Source of the DNA: Streptomyces asoensis
GTDB taxonomy: Bacteria > Actinomycetota > Actinomycetes > Streptomycetales > Streptomycetaceae
Direction of reading: 5' to 3'
Assembly: GCF_013085465.1 (NCBI RefSeq)
Contig: NZ_CP049838.1
Span: forward strand, 2,356,001 to 2,420,000
DNA: 64,000 nucleotides
The notes under the pieces were generated by a model. That model was given only the letters and a program-made list of their open reading frames with translations, was not told where the DNA came from and did no database searches. The position numbers and the translations under genes were made by a program. This document shows, in pieces, positions 1-7,766 of the stretch; within the stretch, counting starts at the first letter, position 1; each line of letters begins with the position of its first letter.

Positions 1-1017
1 AACAGCCCCTGGGGCGGGATCGGCTGGGAGGAGCTGAGCGACGGGGCGCTGGTGGCGAGCCAGCCCGTCGGGGCGCCCTCCTGGTACCCGTGCAACGACC
101 GGCCCGCGGACAAGGCGTCGTACCTGATATCGGTCACGACACCGTCGGCGTACTCGGTGGTGGCGGGCGGCCGGCTGCTGACGCGGACCACGAAGGCCTC
201 GACGACCACGTGGGTGTACGAGCAGTCGGCGCCGACGTCGAGCTATCTGGTCGGCCTGTCGATCGGGAAGTACCAGACCGTCCTGCTGGGCGATCCGGGG
301 CTCGGGGGCATCCCCCAGCACGGGCACCTCCCGGCGGAGCTGCTGGCGGAGTTCTCGCGGGACTTCGCACGGCAGCCCGGGATGATGCACCTCTTCCAAC
401 AGCTCTTCGGGCCCTACCCGTTCGACGAGTACGCGGTCGTGGTGACGGAGGAGGAGCTCGATGTCCCCGTCGAGGCCCAGGGGTTGTCGCTGTTCGGCGC
501 CAACCATGTGGACGGCTCGCGGGGTTCGGAGCGGCTGGTGGCGCACGAGCTGGCGCACCAGTGGTTCGGCAACAGTGTGTCCATCGCCGACTGGCGGCAC
601 ATCTGGCTGAACGAGGGGTTCGCGAAGTACGCGGAGTGGCTGTGGTCGGAGCGGTCGGGCGGGCGCAGTGCGCAGCGGCTCGCCGCGGTCGCGCACCGGT
701 CACTGTCCTCGCTGCCACAGGATCTGCGCCTGGCCGACCCCGGCCGCAAGTCGATGTTCGACGACCGGCTCTACGAGCGCGGCGGGCTCACCGTGCACGC
801 GTTGCGCTGCGCCCTCGGCGACGACGCGTTCTTCCGGATGCTGCGCGCCTGGCTCGGGCTGCACCGGGGCGGGTCGGTGACGACGTCGACGCTCACCGCG
901 CACGTGGCACGGTTCGCACCGGAGCCACTGGACGAGCTGTTCGAGGCATGGGTGTACGGCACGGCGCTGCCGCCGCTGCCGGTCCCGTCGGTGGAGCGGG
1001 GCGCCGAGTCGGCGTAA
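1..1017 (+). CDS. M1 family zinc metallopeptidase, C-terminal part
   Basis: The reading frame is open from base 1, so the N terminus lies outside the window; 338 residues are present. It carries the gluzincin signature: HELAH at bases 544-558 (two zinc histidines and the catalytic Glu) and, 18 residues on, NEGF at 610-621, whose Glu is the third zinc ligand. A C-terminal helical part follows and ends with LPPLPVPSVERGAESA. This is the aminopeptidase N fold; M1 enzymes release N-terminal residues from peptides. Without the N terminus I cannot tell whether it has a signal peptide; the Streptomyces short M1 proteins of this type are usually exported. No partner gene is obvious downstream. Confidence 0.9.
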   Translation, partial: NSPWGGIGWEELSDGALVASQPVGAPSWYPCNDRPADKASYLISVTTPSAYSVVAGGRLLTRTTKASTTTWVYEQSAPTSSYLVGLSIGKYQTVLLGDPGLGGIPQHGHLPAELLAEFSRDFARQPGMMHLFQQLFGPYPFDEYAVVVTEEELDVPVEAQGLSLFGANHVDGSRGSERLVAHELAHQWFGNSVSIADWRHIWLNEGFAKYAEWLWSERSGGRSAQRLAAVAHRSLSSLPQDLRLADPGRKSMFDDRLYERGGLTVHALRCALGDDAFFRMLRAWLGLHRGGSVTTSTLTAHVARFAPEPLDELFEAWVYGTALPPLPVPSVERGAESA

Positions 1018-1089
1018 GCGCTCCGCTGTGCTTGGGGTGATGAACCGGCCGGTGGTGAGTCGGCACGGTGTTCGGCCTGCGGGCGGGTG

Positions 1090-1125
1090 GGGGCTGATCG
1101 CGCAGTTCCCCGCGCCCTTTACGGG
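1090..1125. repeat. Streptomyces dispersed intergenic repeat (CGCGCAGTTCCCCGCGCCC type)
   Basis: The sequence GGGGCTGATCGCGCAGTTCC followed by CCGCGCCC and TTTACGGGG is one copy of a short element that I recognise as very common between genes in Streptomyces genomes. It lies in the 158-base gap between the metallopeptidase and the YchJ-like gene. No second copy was noticed in this window. Its role is unknown to me; it can fold weakly through CGCG/GGGG pairings and may act at transcript ends. Confidence 0.55.
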
Positions 1126-1175
1126 GCACGACGCCCCCCGACGGGCGCGATCGGTGGGGCGGGCACAATGGGGTC

Positions 1176-1601
1176 ATGGCCCGACGTACCGCCCGCCCGC
1201 GAGAGCGTGCCTCCGCCGCCGTCCCGTCCCACTGCCCGTGCGGGCTGCCCGCGGTCTACGAGGCCTGCTGCGGTCGCTACCACTCGGGTGCCGAGGCCGC
1301 GCCCGGTGCCGAGGCGCTCATGCGGTCGCGGTACAGCGCCTTTGTGCGGGGTGACGTGGGGTATCTGCTGCGGACGTGGCATCCGCGGACGCGGCCGGAG
1401 CGGCTCGAGCTCGATCCGGGGATGCGGTGGACGGGTCTGGAGATCCTCGGGACGGCGGACGGAAGCGCCTTCCACACGACCGGGACCGTGGAGTTCCGGG
1501 CCTCCTACCGGGGCGGCGCGCTGCATGAGCGCAGCCGGTTCGAGCGGGTGGCCGGGGCCTGGGTGTACGTGGACGGGGAGTTCCCGGAGAACCCCGAGTA
1601 G
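1176..1601 (+). CDS. YchJ family (UPF0225) protein with N-terminal SEC-C-like zinc motif
   Basis: A 141-residue protein. Near the N terminus it has CPCG (about residues 20-23) and then CCGRYHSG, the Cys/His pattern of the SEC-C-type zinc-binding motif. The rest follows the YchJ/UPF0225 pattern: EALMRSRYSAF, YLLRTWHP, then a compact alpha+beta NTF2-like domain ending VDGEF. Length matches the family. The molecular function of YchJ proteins is not established. The ATG at 1176 is chosen because the family starts just before the cysteine motif. It converges on the GntR-type gene with only 4 bases between stop codons. Confidence 0.85.
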   Translation: MARRTARPRERASAAVPSHCPCGLPAVYEACCGRYHSGAEAAPGAEALMRSRYSAFVRGDVGYLLRTWHPRTRPERLELDPGMRWTGLEILGTADGSAFHTTGTVEFRASYRGGALHERSRFERVAGAWVYVDGEFPENPE

Positions 1602-1605
1602 CGCG

Positions 1606-2307
1606 CTAGGGCGCCAGGATGTCCAGTTCCTGGAGGGCGCCGACCGTGATCTCCCGGGTCAGTTGTTCCGCGCGGGCCGCGTCGCCCTCGCGGACCGCCT
1701 CCGCGACCTGGACGTGGAGGGTGACGGCGGCCGGGTCGGGGTCCTCGAACATGACCTCGTGATGGGTGCGGCCCGCCAGGACCTCCGCGACGACGTCGCC
1801 GAGGCGGGCGAACATCTCGTTGCCCGAGGCGGCGAGGATCACCCGGTGGAAGGCGACGTCGTGGACGAGGTATCCCTCCAGCCGGTGGCCGCGTGAGTTG
1901 GCCACCATGCCGAGCGCGCACTCGGTGAGCTCGGCGCACTGCTCCGCCGTGGCGTGTTTCGCCGCCAGGCCCGCCGCGACCGGCTCGATCGCCGAGCGCA
2001 GGACGGTGAGCGAGCGCAGCTGGTGCGGGCGGTCGGCGCCGGCCAGCCGCCAGCGGATGACCTGCGGATCGTAGACGTTCCACGCGGCCCGGGGGCGGAC
2101 CGTCACGCCCACGCGGCGGCGGGACTCGACCAGGTGCATGGACTCCAGGACGCGGACCGCCTCGCGCATCACCGAGCGGGAGACGTCGAAGCGCTGGGCC
2201 AGTTCGTCGGTGCGCAGAACACTGCCCGGCGGGTACTCACCCGCGGTGATGGCGGGGCCCAGGGCGTCCAGTACTTGGCCGTGCAGACCCCGGCCCGGAG
2301 TGGTCAT
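1606..2307 (-). CDS. FadR-subfamily GntR transcriptional regulator, probable gluconate repressor
   Basis: 233 residues. The first ~75 form a winged helix-turn-helix (TDELAQRFDVSRSVMREAVR then a wing VESRRRVGVTV). The remainder is a helical FCD ligand domain with the expected metal-site Asp/His residues (VHDVAFH, GRTHHE, LHVQV). It is transcribed away from gntK across a 140-base shared promoter region, the usual arrangement for a repressor of gluconate use. I infer that gluconate or 6-phosphogluconate is the effector, as for other gluconate regulators of this family; nothing in the sequence proves it. Confidence 0.85.
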   Translation of the reverse strand: MTTPGRGLHGQVLDALGPAITAGEYPPGSVLRTDELAQRFDVSRSVMREAVRVLESMHLVESRRRVGVTVRPRAAWNVYDPQVIRWRLAGADRPHQLRSLTVLRSAIEPVAAGLAAKHATAEQCAELTECALGMVANSRGHRLEGYLVHDVAFHRVILAASGNEMFARLGDVVAEVLAGRTHHEVMFEDPDPAAVTLHVQVAEAVREGDAARAEQLTREITVGALQELDILAP

Positions 2308-2447
2308 GCACTCAGAGTACGGGGTAGATCACGGAGCCAAAAAGTCAGACTTATTTGTCACACACTCTTGAATTCGTCGTACCTAATCGGTTTCAGTGTC
2401 GTCGGCGTCCGTTGGCGTCAGACGTCGAGGCAGACAGCGAGGCAGAG
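2308..2447. promoter_or_regulatory. Divergent promoter region of the gluconate regulator and gntK
   Basis: This 140-base spacer is visibly AT-richer than its surroundings, with AAAAAGTCAGACTTATTTG at 2338-2356. The stretch TCGTCGTACCT at 2374-2384 fits the FadR-family operator pattern TNGTNNNACNA in all positions but the last, and it lies inside a weak dyad ATT..G....C..AAT (2372-2387). It is the best operator candidate for the divergent GntR-type regulator, but the match is short. Confidence 0.4.
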
Positions 2448-2963
2448 ATGCGTACCCCCCATGTCGTCGTGGTGATGGGCGTCGCCGGCACGGGCAAGAC
2501 CACCATCGGTCCCCTGCTCGCCGCCCGGTTGGGCGTTCCGTACGCCGAGGGCGACGACTTCCACCCGCAGGCCAACATCGACAAGATGTCGGCCGGCACC
2601 CCGCTCGACGACGACGACCGGTGGCCGTGGCTCGACGCCATCGGCGGCTGGGCGGACGCGCGGGCCGGACTCGGCGGGGTCGTCAGCTGCTCGGCGCTGA
2701 AGCGGTCGTACCGCGACCGGCTGCGGGCCGCGGCCCCCGGGGTCGTCTTCGTGCACCTCGCGGGCGACCGCGCGCTGATCGAGGACCGCATGGCGCACCG
2801 TCAGGGCCACTTCATGCCGACGGCGCTGCTCGACTCCCAGTTCGCCACGCTCCAGCCCCTCCAGGCGGACGAGGCCGGCGTCGTCGTCGACGTCTCCGGC
2901 AGCCCGGAGGCCATCACCGGGCGGGCCGTGACCGCGCTCGACGCGCTTCCTCAGCCTGCCTGA
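2448..2963 (+). CDS. gntK: Gluconokinase
   Basis: 171 residues, the normal size for GntK-type kinases, which phosphorylate D-gluconate to 6-phosphogluconate with ATP and feed the pentose phosphate pathway. The P-loop GVAGTGKT is at residues 11-18, followed by the family motifs EGDDFHP, NIDKMSAGTPL.DDDR.PWL and CSALKRSYRD.LR, and near the C terminus HFMP..LLDSQFATLQPL. The frame is open upstream to 2355, but the ATG at 2448 (preceded by GGCAGAG) places the Walker motif where the family has it. First gene of a four-gene unit with the permease and two dehydrogenases. Confidence 0.95.
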   Translation: MRTPHVVVVMGVAGTGKTTIGPLLAARLGVPYAEGDDFHPQANIDKMSAGTPLDDDDRWPWLDAIGGWADARAGLGGVVSCSALKRSYRDRLRAAAPGVVFVHLAGDRALIEDRMAHRQGHFMPTALLDSQFATLQPLQADEAGVVVDVSGSPEAITGRAVTALDALPQPA

Positions 2964-2970
2964 CCAGCCA

Positions 2971-3004
2971 GTACCACCCCGTACCACCCCGTACCACTCC
3001 GTAC
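2971..3004. repeat. Tandem 10-base repeat GTACCACCCC between gntK and gntP
   Basis: Three and a half head-to-tail copies of a 10-base unit: GTACCACCCC, GTACCACCCC, GTACCACTCC, GTAC. They fill most of the 80-base spacer between the gntK stop and the gntP start. Ten bases is one helical turn, so the units would face the same side of the DNA. It may be a simple slippage repeat or a binding or RNA-processing site within the operon. Confidence 0.8.
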
Positions 3005-3043
3005 GGCCCTCCCCCGTCCCCGTTACCTGCAAGGGAATCACCC

Positions 3044-4441
3044 GTGACCAGACTCAGTGTCGAGATGCTGGCAGCGGACACCGTCGAGCCGATCACCTCG
3101 GCCGGCCACGCGCAGCTGGGCATCGCCGTTCTGGCGGGCATCGCCGTGATCGTCCTGCTCATCACCCAGTTCAAGCTCCACGCCTTCCTGGCGCTGACCA
3201 TCGGCTCGCTCGCGCTGGGCGCGTTCGCCGGGGCGCCGCTCGACAAGGCCATCGCCTCGTTCACCACCGGGCTCGGCGCCACCGTCGCCGGCGTGGGCGT
3301 GCTGATCGCGCTGGGCGCGATCCTCGGCAAGATGCTCGCGGACTCCGGCGGCGCCGACCAGATCGTGGACACGATCCTGGCCAAGGCGGGCGGCCGCTCG
3401 ATGCCGTGGGCGATGGTGCTGATCGCCTCCGTCATCGGTCTGCCGCTGTTCTTCGAGGTCGGCGTGGTGCTGCTGATCCCCGTCGTGCTGATGGTCGCCA
3501 AGCGGGGCAACTACTCGCTCATGCGGATCGGCATCCCGGCGCTGGCCGGTCTGTCGGTGATGCACGGTCTCGTCCCGCCGCACCCCGGTCCACTGGTCGC
3601 GATCGACGCGGTCGGCGCCAACCTGGGCGTCACCCTGGCGCTGGGCGTGCTCGTCGCCATCCCGACGGTCGTCGTCGCGGGTCCGCTGTTCTCGCGGGTC
3701 GCCGCCCGCTGGGTCGACGTCCCCGCCCCCGACCGCATGATTCCGCAGCGGCCCTCCGAGGACCTGGAGAAGCGGCCCGGCTTCGGCGCCACGCTCGCGA
3801 CCATCCTGCTGCCCGTCGTCCTCATGCTGTCCAAGGCGCTGGTCGACATCGTGGTGGACGACCCCGAGCACACCGTGCAGCGCGTCTTCGACGTCGTCGG
3901 CTCGCCGCTGATCGCCCTGCTCACCGCCGTCCTCGTCGGCATCTTCACGCTGCTGAGGCCCGCCGGGTTCGCCAAGGACCGGATCTCGGGGCTGGTCGAG
4001 AAGGGGCTCGCCCCCATCGCGGGCATCCTGCTGATCGTCGGCGCGGGCGGCGGCTTCAAGCAGACGCTGATCGACTGCGGCGTGGGTCAGATGGTCCTGG
4101 ACATCTCCAAGGACTGGTCGATCCCGGCGCTGCTGCTGGCCTGGCTGATCGCGGTGACCATCCGGCTGGCGACCGGTTCGGCGACCGTGGCGACGATCTC
4201 GGCGGCCGGCCTGGTCGCGCCGCTCGCGGCCGACATGTCGACCACGCACACCGCCCTGCTGGTCCTGGCCATCGGCGCCGGTTCGCTGTTCTTCAGCCAT
4301 GTCAACGACGCGGGGTTCTGGCTGGTGAAGGAGTACTTCGGGCTCACCGTCGGCCAGAACATCAAGACCTGGTCGGTCATGGAGACCATCATCTCCGTGG
4401 TCGCCGGCGGCCTGGTCCTGCTCCTCTCGCTGGTCATATAG
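3044..4441 (+). CDS. gntP: Gluconate permease, GntP family
   Basis: 465 residues in about 12 hydrophobic segments, matching the GntP family of H+-coupled gluconate/sugar-acid symporters. Recognisable stretches include LFFEVGVVLLIPV, HGLVPPHPGP (a GntP hallmark), RLATGSATVATI and FSHVNDAGFWLVKEYFG. The longest frame begins far upstream inside gntK, but GTG 3044, with AAGGGA 8 bases before it, gives the family start. The product imports gluconate for GntK, and possibly idonate or ketogluconate for the two downstream dehydrogenases. The gene is 80 bases after gntK, with the tandem repeat in between. Confidence 0.93.
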   Translation: MTRLSVEMLAADTVEPITSAGHAQLGIAVLAGIAVIVLLITQFKLHAFLALTIGSLALGAFAGAPLDKAIASFTTGLGATVAGVGVLIALGAILGKMLADSGGADQIVDTILAKAGGRSMPWAMVLIASVIGLPLFFEVGVVLLIPVVLMVAKRGNYSLMRIGIPALAGLSVMHGLVPPHPGPLVAIDAVGANLGVTLALGVLVAIPTVVVAGPLFSRVAARWVDVPAPDRMIPQRPSEDLEKRPGFGATLATILLPVVLMLSKALVDIVVDDPEHTVQRVFDVVGSPLIALLTAVLVGIFTLLRPAGFAKDRISGLVEKGLAPIAGILLIVGAGGGFKQTLIDCGVGQMVLDISKDWSIPALLLAWLIAVTIRLATGSATVATISAAGLVAPLAADMSTTHTALLVLAIGAGSLFFSHVNDAGFWLVKEYFGLTVGQNIKTWSVMETIISVVAGGLVLLLSLVI

Positions 4442-4478
4442 CGGTACGGCGGGAGCGGGAAGGAGAAGGAGTACGAGC

Positions 4479-5237
4479 ATGAGTCACCCCCTGTTCGACA
4501 TCAGCGGCCGGACCGCCCTGGTCACCGGCTCCAGCCGGGGCATCGGGCTGGCCCTGGCCCGGGGCCTCGCGGAGGCCGGCTGCACGGTGGTCCTCAACGG
4601 GCGGGACGCGGACCGTCTCGAGCGGGCGGCCGCCGGACTGCCCGGCGAGGTGCACACGAGCGTGTTCGACGTCACCGACGGCTCGTCGGTGGGCGCCGGG
4701 ATGGCCGAGATCGAGGACCGGGTCGGTCCGCTCGACATCCTGGTCAACAACGCGGGTGTGCAACTGCGGGCCCCGCTCCTGGAGTTCGCCGAATCCGACT
4801 GGCACCGGCTGCTGGACACCAACCTCACCAGCGCGTTCCTGGTGGGCCGGGCGGCCGCCCGCGGGATGACGGAACGCGGCCACGGAAAGATCATCAACAT
4901 CTGCTCGCTCCAGAGCGAGGTGGTCCGCCCGGGCATCGCGCCCTACGCGGCCACCAAGGGCGCGCTGAAGATGCTCACCAAGGGCATGTGCGCGGACTGG
5001 GGGCCGTACGGCGTCCAGGTCAACGGGCTCGGTCCGGGCTACATCGAGACCGAGCTGACCGGGCCCCTGGTCCGGGACGAGGAGTTCAGCGCGTGGGTGC
5101 GGCGCCGTACCCCGGCCGGGCGGTGGGGTACGACCCAGGACCTGGTGGGCGGGGTGCTGTTCCTCGCCTCTCCCGCGGCGGACTTCGTCAGCGGGCAGGT
5201 GCTGTACGTCGACGGCGGTATGACGAGTGTGCTCTGA
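4479..5237 (+). CDS. idnO: SDR dehydrogenase, probable gluconate 5-dehydrogenase (5-ketogluconate reductase)
   Basis: 252 residues of a classical short-chain dehydrogenase. The NAD(P) glycine motif TGSSRGIG is at 16-23, NNAG follows about residue 90, the catalytic Tyr/Lys are in YAATKGALK, and the C-terminal GQVLYVDGG is typical. Gluconate 5-dehydrogenases interconvert 5-keto-D-gluconate and D-gluconate. Position right after gntP and before a probable idonate dehydrogenase supports that role; sequence alone does not exclude another polyol or sugar-acid SDR. ATG 4479 follows GGAGAAGGAG closely. Confidence 0.8.
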   Translation: MSHPLFDISGRTALVTGSSRGIGLALARGLAEAGCTVVLNGRDADRLERAAAGLPGEVHTSVFDVTDGSSVGAGMAEIEDRVGPLDILVNNAGVQLRAPLLEFAESDWHRLLDTNLTSAFLVGRAAARGMTERGHGKIINICSLQSEVVRPGIAPYAATKGALKMLTKGMCADWGPYGVQVNGLGPGYIETELTGPLVRDEEFSAWVRRRTPAGRWGTTQDLVGGVLFLASPAADFVSGQVLYVDGGMTSVL

Positions 5238-5253
5238 AGGGGCGTGACGAGGG

Positions 5254-6282
5254 ATGCTCGGTTGTGTGATCCACGGTCGGGGCGACCTGCGCGTCGAGGA
5301 GCTGGCGTCGCCGGTGCCCGGACCGGGCGAGGTGCTCGTCGCCGTCCGCTACGGCGGGGTCTGCGGCTCCGACCTGCACTACTGGCGGCACGGCGGGGTC
5401 GGTGACTTCCGTCTGAAGGAGCCGATGGTGCTGGGGCACGAGGTGGTCGGGACGGTCGTCGCGTACGGCTCCCCCTCCCCCTCGGGTCCCCCTGCGGGTA
5501 CGCCGGTCGCCGTGCACCCGGCCACTCCGTGCGGGGTGTGCCCGGAGTGCGCGGACGGGCGGCGCCATGTCTGCCGGGACACCCGCTACCTCGGCAGCGC
5601 GGCCCGGACGCCGCACGTGCAGGGTGGGTTCGTGGGCGAGATCGTCGTCCCCGTCGCGCAGGTGCGGTCGCTCCCGGAAGGGCTTCCGCCGCGTCGGGCC
5701 GCGCTCGCCGAGCCGCTGTCGGTGGCGTTGCACGCGGTGCGGCGGGCCGGCCCGGTGACCGGGCGGCATGTCCTGGTCACCGGCGCCGGACCGATCGGCG
5801 CTCTGGTGGTCGCGGCGGCGAAGGCGGCCGGCGCGGCCCGGGTGACCGTGACCGACCTGCTGCCCACCGCGCTCGGCCATGCCCGCGCCGTGGGCGCCGA
5901 CACCGTCGTACGCGCCGACGATCCGGCGGATCCCGGGTGGCCGTCGGAGGTGGACGTGGCCGTCGAGGCGTCCGGAGTGGCCGCCGGTCTCGACAGCTGC
6001 CTGCGGCTGGTACGGCGTGGCGGGGTCGTCGTGCAGCTGGGCATGCTGCCGCCGGGGCAGAGCCCGTTCGCCGGGAACCTGGTGGTCAGCCGGGAGATCG
6101 AGCTGCGCGGGGCGTTCCGCTTCGACACGGAGTTCGACGCGGCGCTGCGCCTGCTCGCGGCCGAGCCCGCCTTCGACGCGCTGATCAGCGCGGTGGTCCC
6201 GGTGCGGGAAGCGGAGTCGGCGTTCGCGCTCGCCGCGGACCGGGACCGCTCCTGCAAGGTGCTGCTGGACTTCGGGAGTTGA
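5254..6282 (+). CDS. idnD: Zinc-dependent dehydrogenase, probable L-idonate 5-dehydrogenase
   Basis: 342 residues of the medium-chain dehydrogenase family. Catalytic-zinc ligands are in VCGSDLHYW and LGHEVVG; the structural-zinc cysteines are in CGVCPECADGRRHVC. The Rossmann motif is GAGPIGALV. The GSDLHYW stretch is characteristic of the IdnD/sorbitol dehydrogenase branch. With the SDR and kinase it would complete L-idonate to 5-ketogluconate to gluconate to 6-phosphogluconate. It starts 16 bases after the SDR gene and is likely the last gene of this operon; the next gene runs the other way. Confidence 0.82.
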   Translation: MLGCVIHGRGDLRVEELASPVPGPGEVLVAVRYGGVCGSDLHYWRHGGVGDFRLKEPMVLGHEVVGTVVAYGSPSPSGPPAGTPVAVHPATPCGVCPECADGRRHVCRDTRYLGSAARTPHVQGGFVGEIVVPVAQVRSLPEGLPPRRAALAEPLSVALHAVRRAGPVTGRHVLVTGAGPIGALVVAAAKAAGAARVTVTDLLPTALGHARAVGADTVVRADDPADPGWPSEVDVAVEASGVAAGLDSCLRLVRRGGVVVQLGMLPPGQSPFAGNLVVSREIELRGAFRFDTEFDAALRLLAAEPAFDALISAVVPVREAESAFALAADRDRSCKVLLDFGS

Positions 6283-6314
6283 GGGCCGACCGAGGAGAGC
6301 GGGTGAGGGTCCGC

Positions 6315-6938
6315 CTAGGGGCGCCACAGGCGGTGTTCCCGGTGGGCCCATTCCCGGCTCACCGAGCCCGTGCGCATCCCGCGGCGGGCCTCCGGATCGC
6401 CCAGGGCCATGCCGATGTGGCCGGCCAGGACGACGCCGATCGTGAGGGCGAGCCAGTCGTGGACGAAGGTCGCGCTGGTGCGCCACATGATCGGGGTGAG
6501 GTGGGTGAACCACATGAGCAGGCCGGTGCCGAGCATCACGAGGGTCGCCCCGGCGATCCAGGCCGCGTAGATCTTCTGTCCGGCGTTGAACTTGGCCGCC
6601 GGACGCGACTGCCGGCGCTTGTCCCGGCGCAGGGCGGCACCCAGCCAGCGGCGGTCGTGCGGGCCGAAGCGGTTGAGGTGGCGCAGGTCGGCGCGGAACG
6701 CGCGGGAGGCGAGGCCCGCCAGGACCGGGACGGGCAGGGCCAGGCCGGCCCACTCGTGGACGCGGACCACCAGCTCGCGGCGGCCGACGAGCTGGGCGAA
6801 CTCGGGGATGTACAGGACGGCCGCGGTCACCACGCACACGCCCATCAGCAGGGCCGTGGTGCGGTGCACCCACCGTTCGGCCCGGGTGAAGCGGGGGATC
6901 TCCGTGGTCGCCGGCGGCGCCTCAGCTCGTAGGCTCAT
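6315..6938 (-). CDS. Membrane cytochrome b subunit (FdnI/b561-like) of a molybdoenzyme
   Basis: 207 residues with four hydrophobic segments. Candidate haem histidines sit in RWVHRTT, VHEWAGLAL, FVHDWLALT and VLAGHIG, the pattern of the formate dehydrogenase gamma / Ni-Fe hydrogenase cytochrome b fold. It would pass electrons between the membrane quinone pool and the upstream-encoded molybdenum protein. I prefer ATG 6938, which has GGACGG upstream and overlaps the end of the oxidoreductase gene by 17 bases; a GTG at 6986 would overlap by 65. Overlap suggests translational coupling and a two-protein complex. Confidence 0.85.
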   Translation of the reverse strand: MSLRAEAPPATTEIPRFTRAERWVHRTTALLMGVCVVTAAVLYIPEFAQLVGRRELVVRVHEWAGLALPVPVLAGLASRAFRADLRHLNRFGPHDRRWLGAALRRDKRRQSRPAAKFNAGQKIYAAWIAGATLVMLGTGLLMWFTHLTPIMWRTSATFVHDWLALTIGVVLAGHIGMALGDPEARRGMRTGSVSREWAHREHRLWRP

Positions 6939-7692
6939 CGTCCCGTCCGTTCGAGCGGCCGACCCAGGCGTCGACGTCGTAGCCACGCTCCTCCCAGTAG
7001 CCGGGCTTCACCTTCTCGGTGACGGTGATGCCGGAGAGCCACTTGGCGGACTTGTAGAAGTACATGGGCGCCACATAGAGGCGGACGGGGCCGCCGTGGT
7101 CGTGGCCGAGGTCCTTGTCCTGCATGCGCAGCGCGACCAGGACGTCGGCGCGGCGGGCCTGGGCGAGGGTGAGGCTCTCGGTGTAGGCGCCGTCGAAGCA
7201 GGTGAAGCGGATCGCGCCGGCCTCGGCGTGGACTCCGGCCGCGTCGAGCAGGGCGGACAGCCGGACGCCCTCGAAGGGCGTGCCCGGCACCCGCCAGCCG
7301 GTGACGCACTGGACGTCCTTGACCATCCGGGTCTGGGGCAGGGCCCTGAGGTCGGCCAGCGTGTAGGTGGCGGGCCGGTCGACCAGGCCGTCCACGGTGA
7401 GGCGGTAGTTCGTGGCGTTCTTGTGCGGGACCGAGGACGTCACCGAGTAGTAGCGGAAGCCGCCGCCGTTGGGGAGCAGACCGGTGAGGCCGGTGGGGTC
7501 CTTGTCGGCGGCGCTGCCGAGGAAGGCCTCCATACCGCGCTGGAGCGGGGGCGCCGCGACGACCCCCAGGGCGCCGAGGGCGAGCGTGCCGAGGAAGACC
7601 CGCCGGCCGACGGGTGTGCCACGTTCCGCGGGCGCTGCGTCCGGACCGGCTGCCTCGGGTGTCTCGGCCGGCTCCGATGGTTCGGGGTTCAC
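6922..7692 (-). CDS. Tat-exported sulfite oxidase-like molybdopterin oxidoreductase
   Basis: 256 residues from a GTG start. A twin-arginine signal GRRVFLGTLALG begins at residue 29. The mature part is the SUOX molybdopterin domain: TYTLADLRALP, then KDVQCVTGWRVPGTPFEGV, in which the Cys is the molybdenum ligand, then LYVAPMYFYKSAKWLSGI and EERGYD. It is related to MsrP/YedY-type and sulfite oxidase-like enzymes; the substrate (sulfite, methionine sulfoxide or another oxide) cannot be read from the sequence. It is followed by its probable cytochrome b partner, as in two-component periplasmic systems. A thick proline/glutamate-rich N-terminal extension precedes the Tat motif. Confidence 0.87.
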   Translation of the reverse strand: MNPEPSEPAETPEAAGPDAAPAERGTPVGRRVFLGTLALGALGVVAAPPLQRGMEAFLGSAADKDPTGLTGLLPNGGGFRYYSVTSSVPHKNATNYRLTVDGLVDRPATYTLADLRALPQTRMVKDVQCVTGWRVPGTPFEGVRLSALLDAAGVHAEAGAIRFTCFDGAYTESLTLAQARRADVLVALRMQDKDLGHDHGGPVRLYVAPMYFYKSAKWLSGITVTEKVKPGYWEERGYDVDAWVGRSNGRDDEPTS

Positions 7693-7766
7693 CCTTCCAT
7701 TCGAGCACTCGGGGGCCCGCCGGTGCCAGGGATCCCGGGCGGCCGTCAGACTTCCGTCATCAGTTC

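Noticed and set aside
2396..3043. Long in-frame extension of the gluconate permease upstream into gntK
   Set aside because: It overlaps gntK and has no family support; GTG 3044 with AAGGGA is the family start.
3038..4480. Antisense open frame opposite gntP, ~480 residues
   Set aside because: Composition is Arg/Asp/Gly/Gln-rich with no motif, as expected opposite a GC-rich gene.
5188..6873. Long antisense frame opposite idnD
   Set aside because: Reads as Arg/Pro-rich shadow; idnD has clear zinc ligands.
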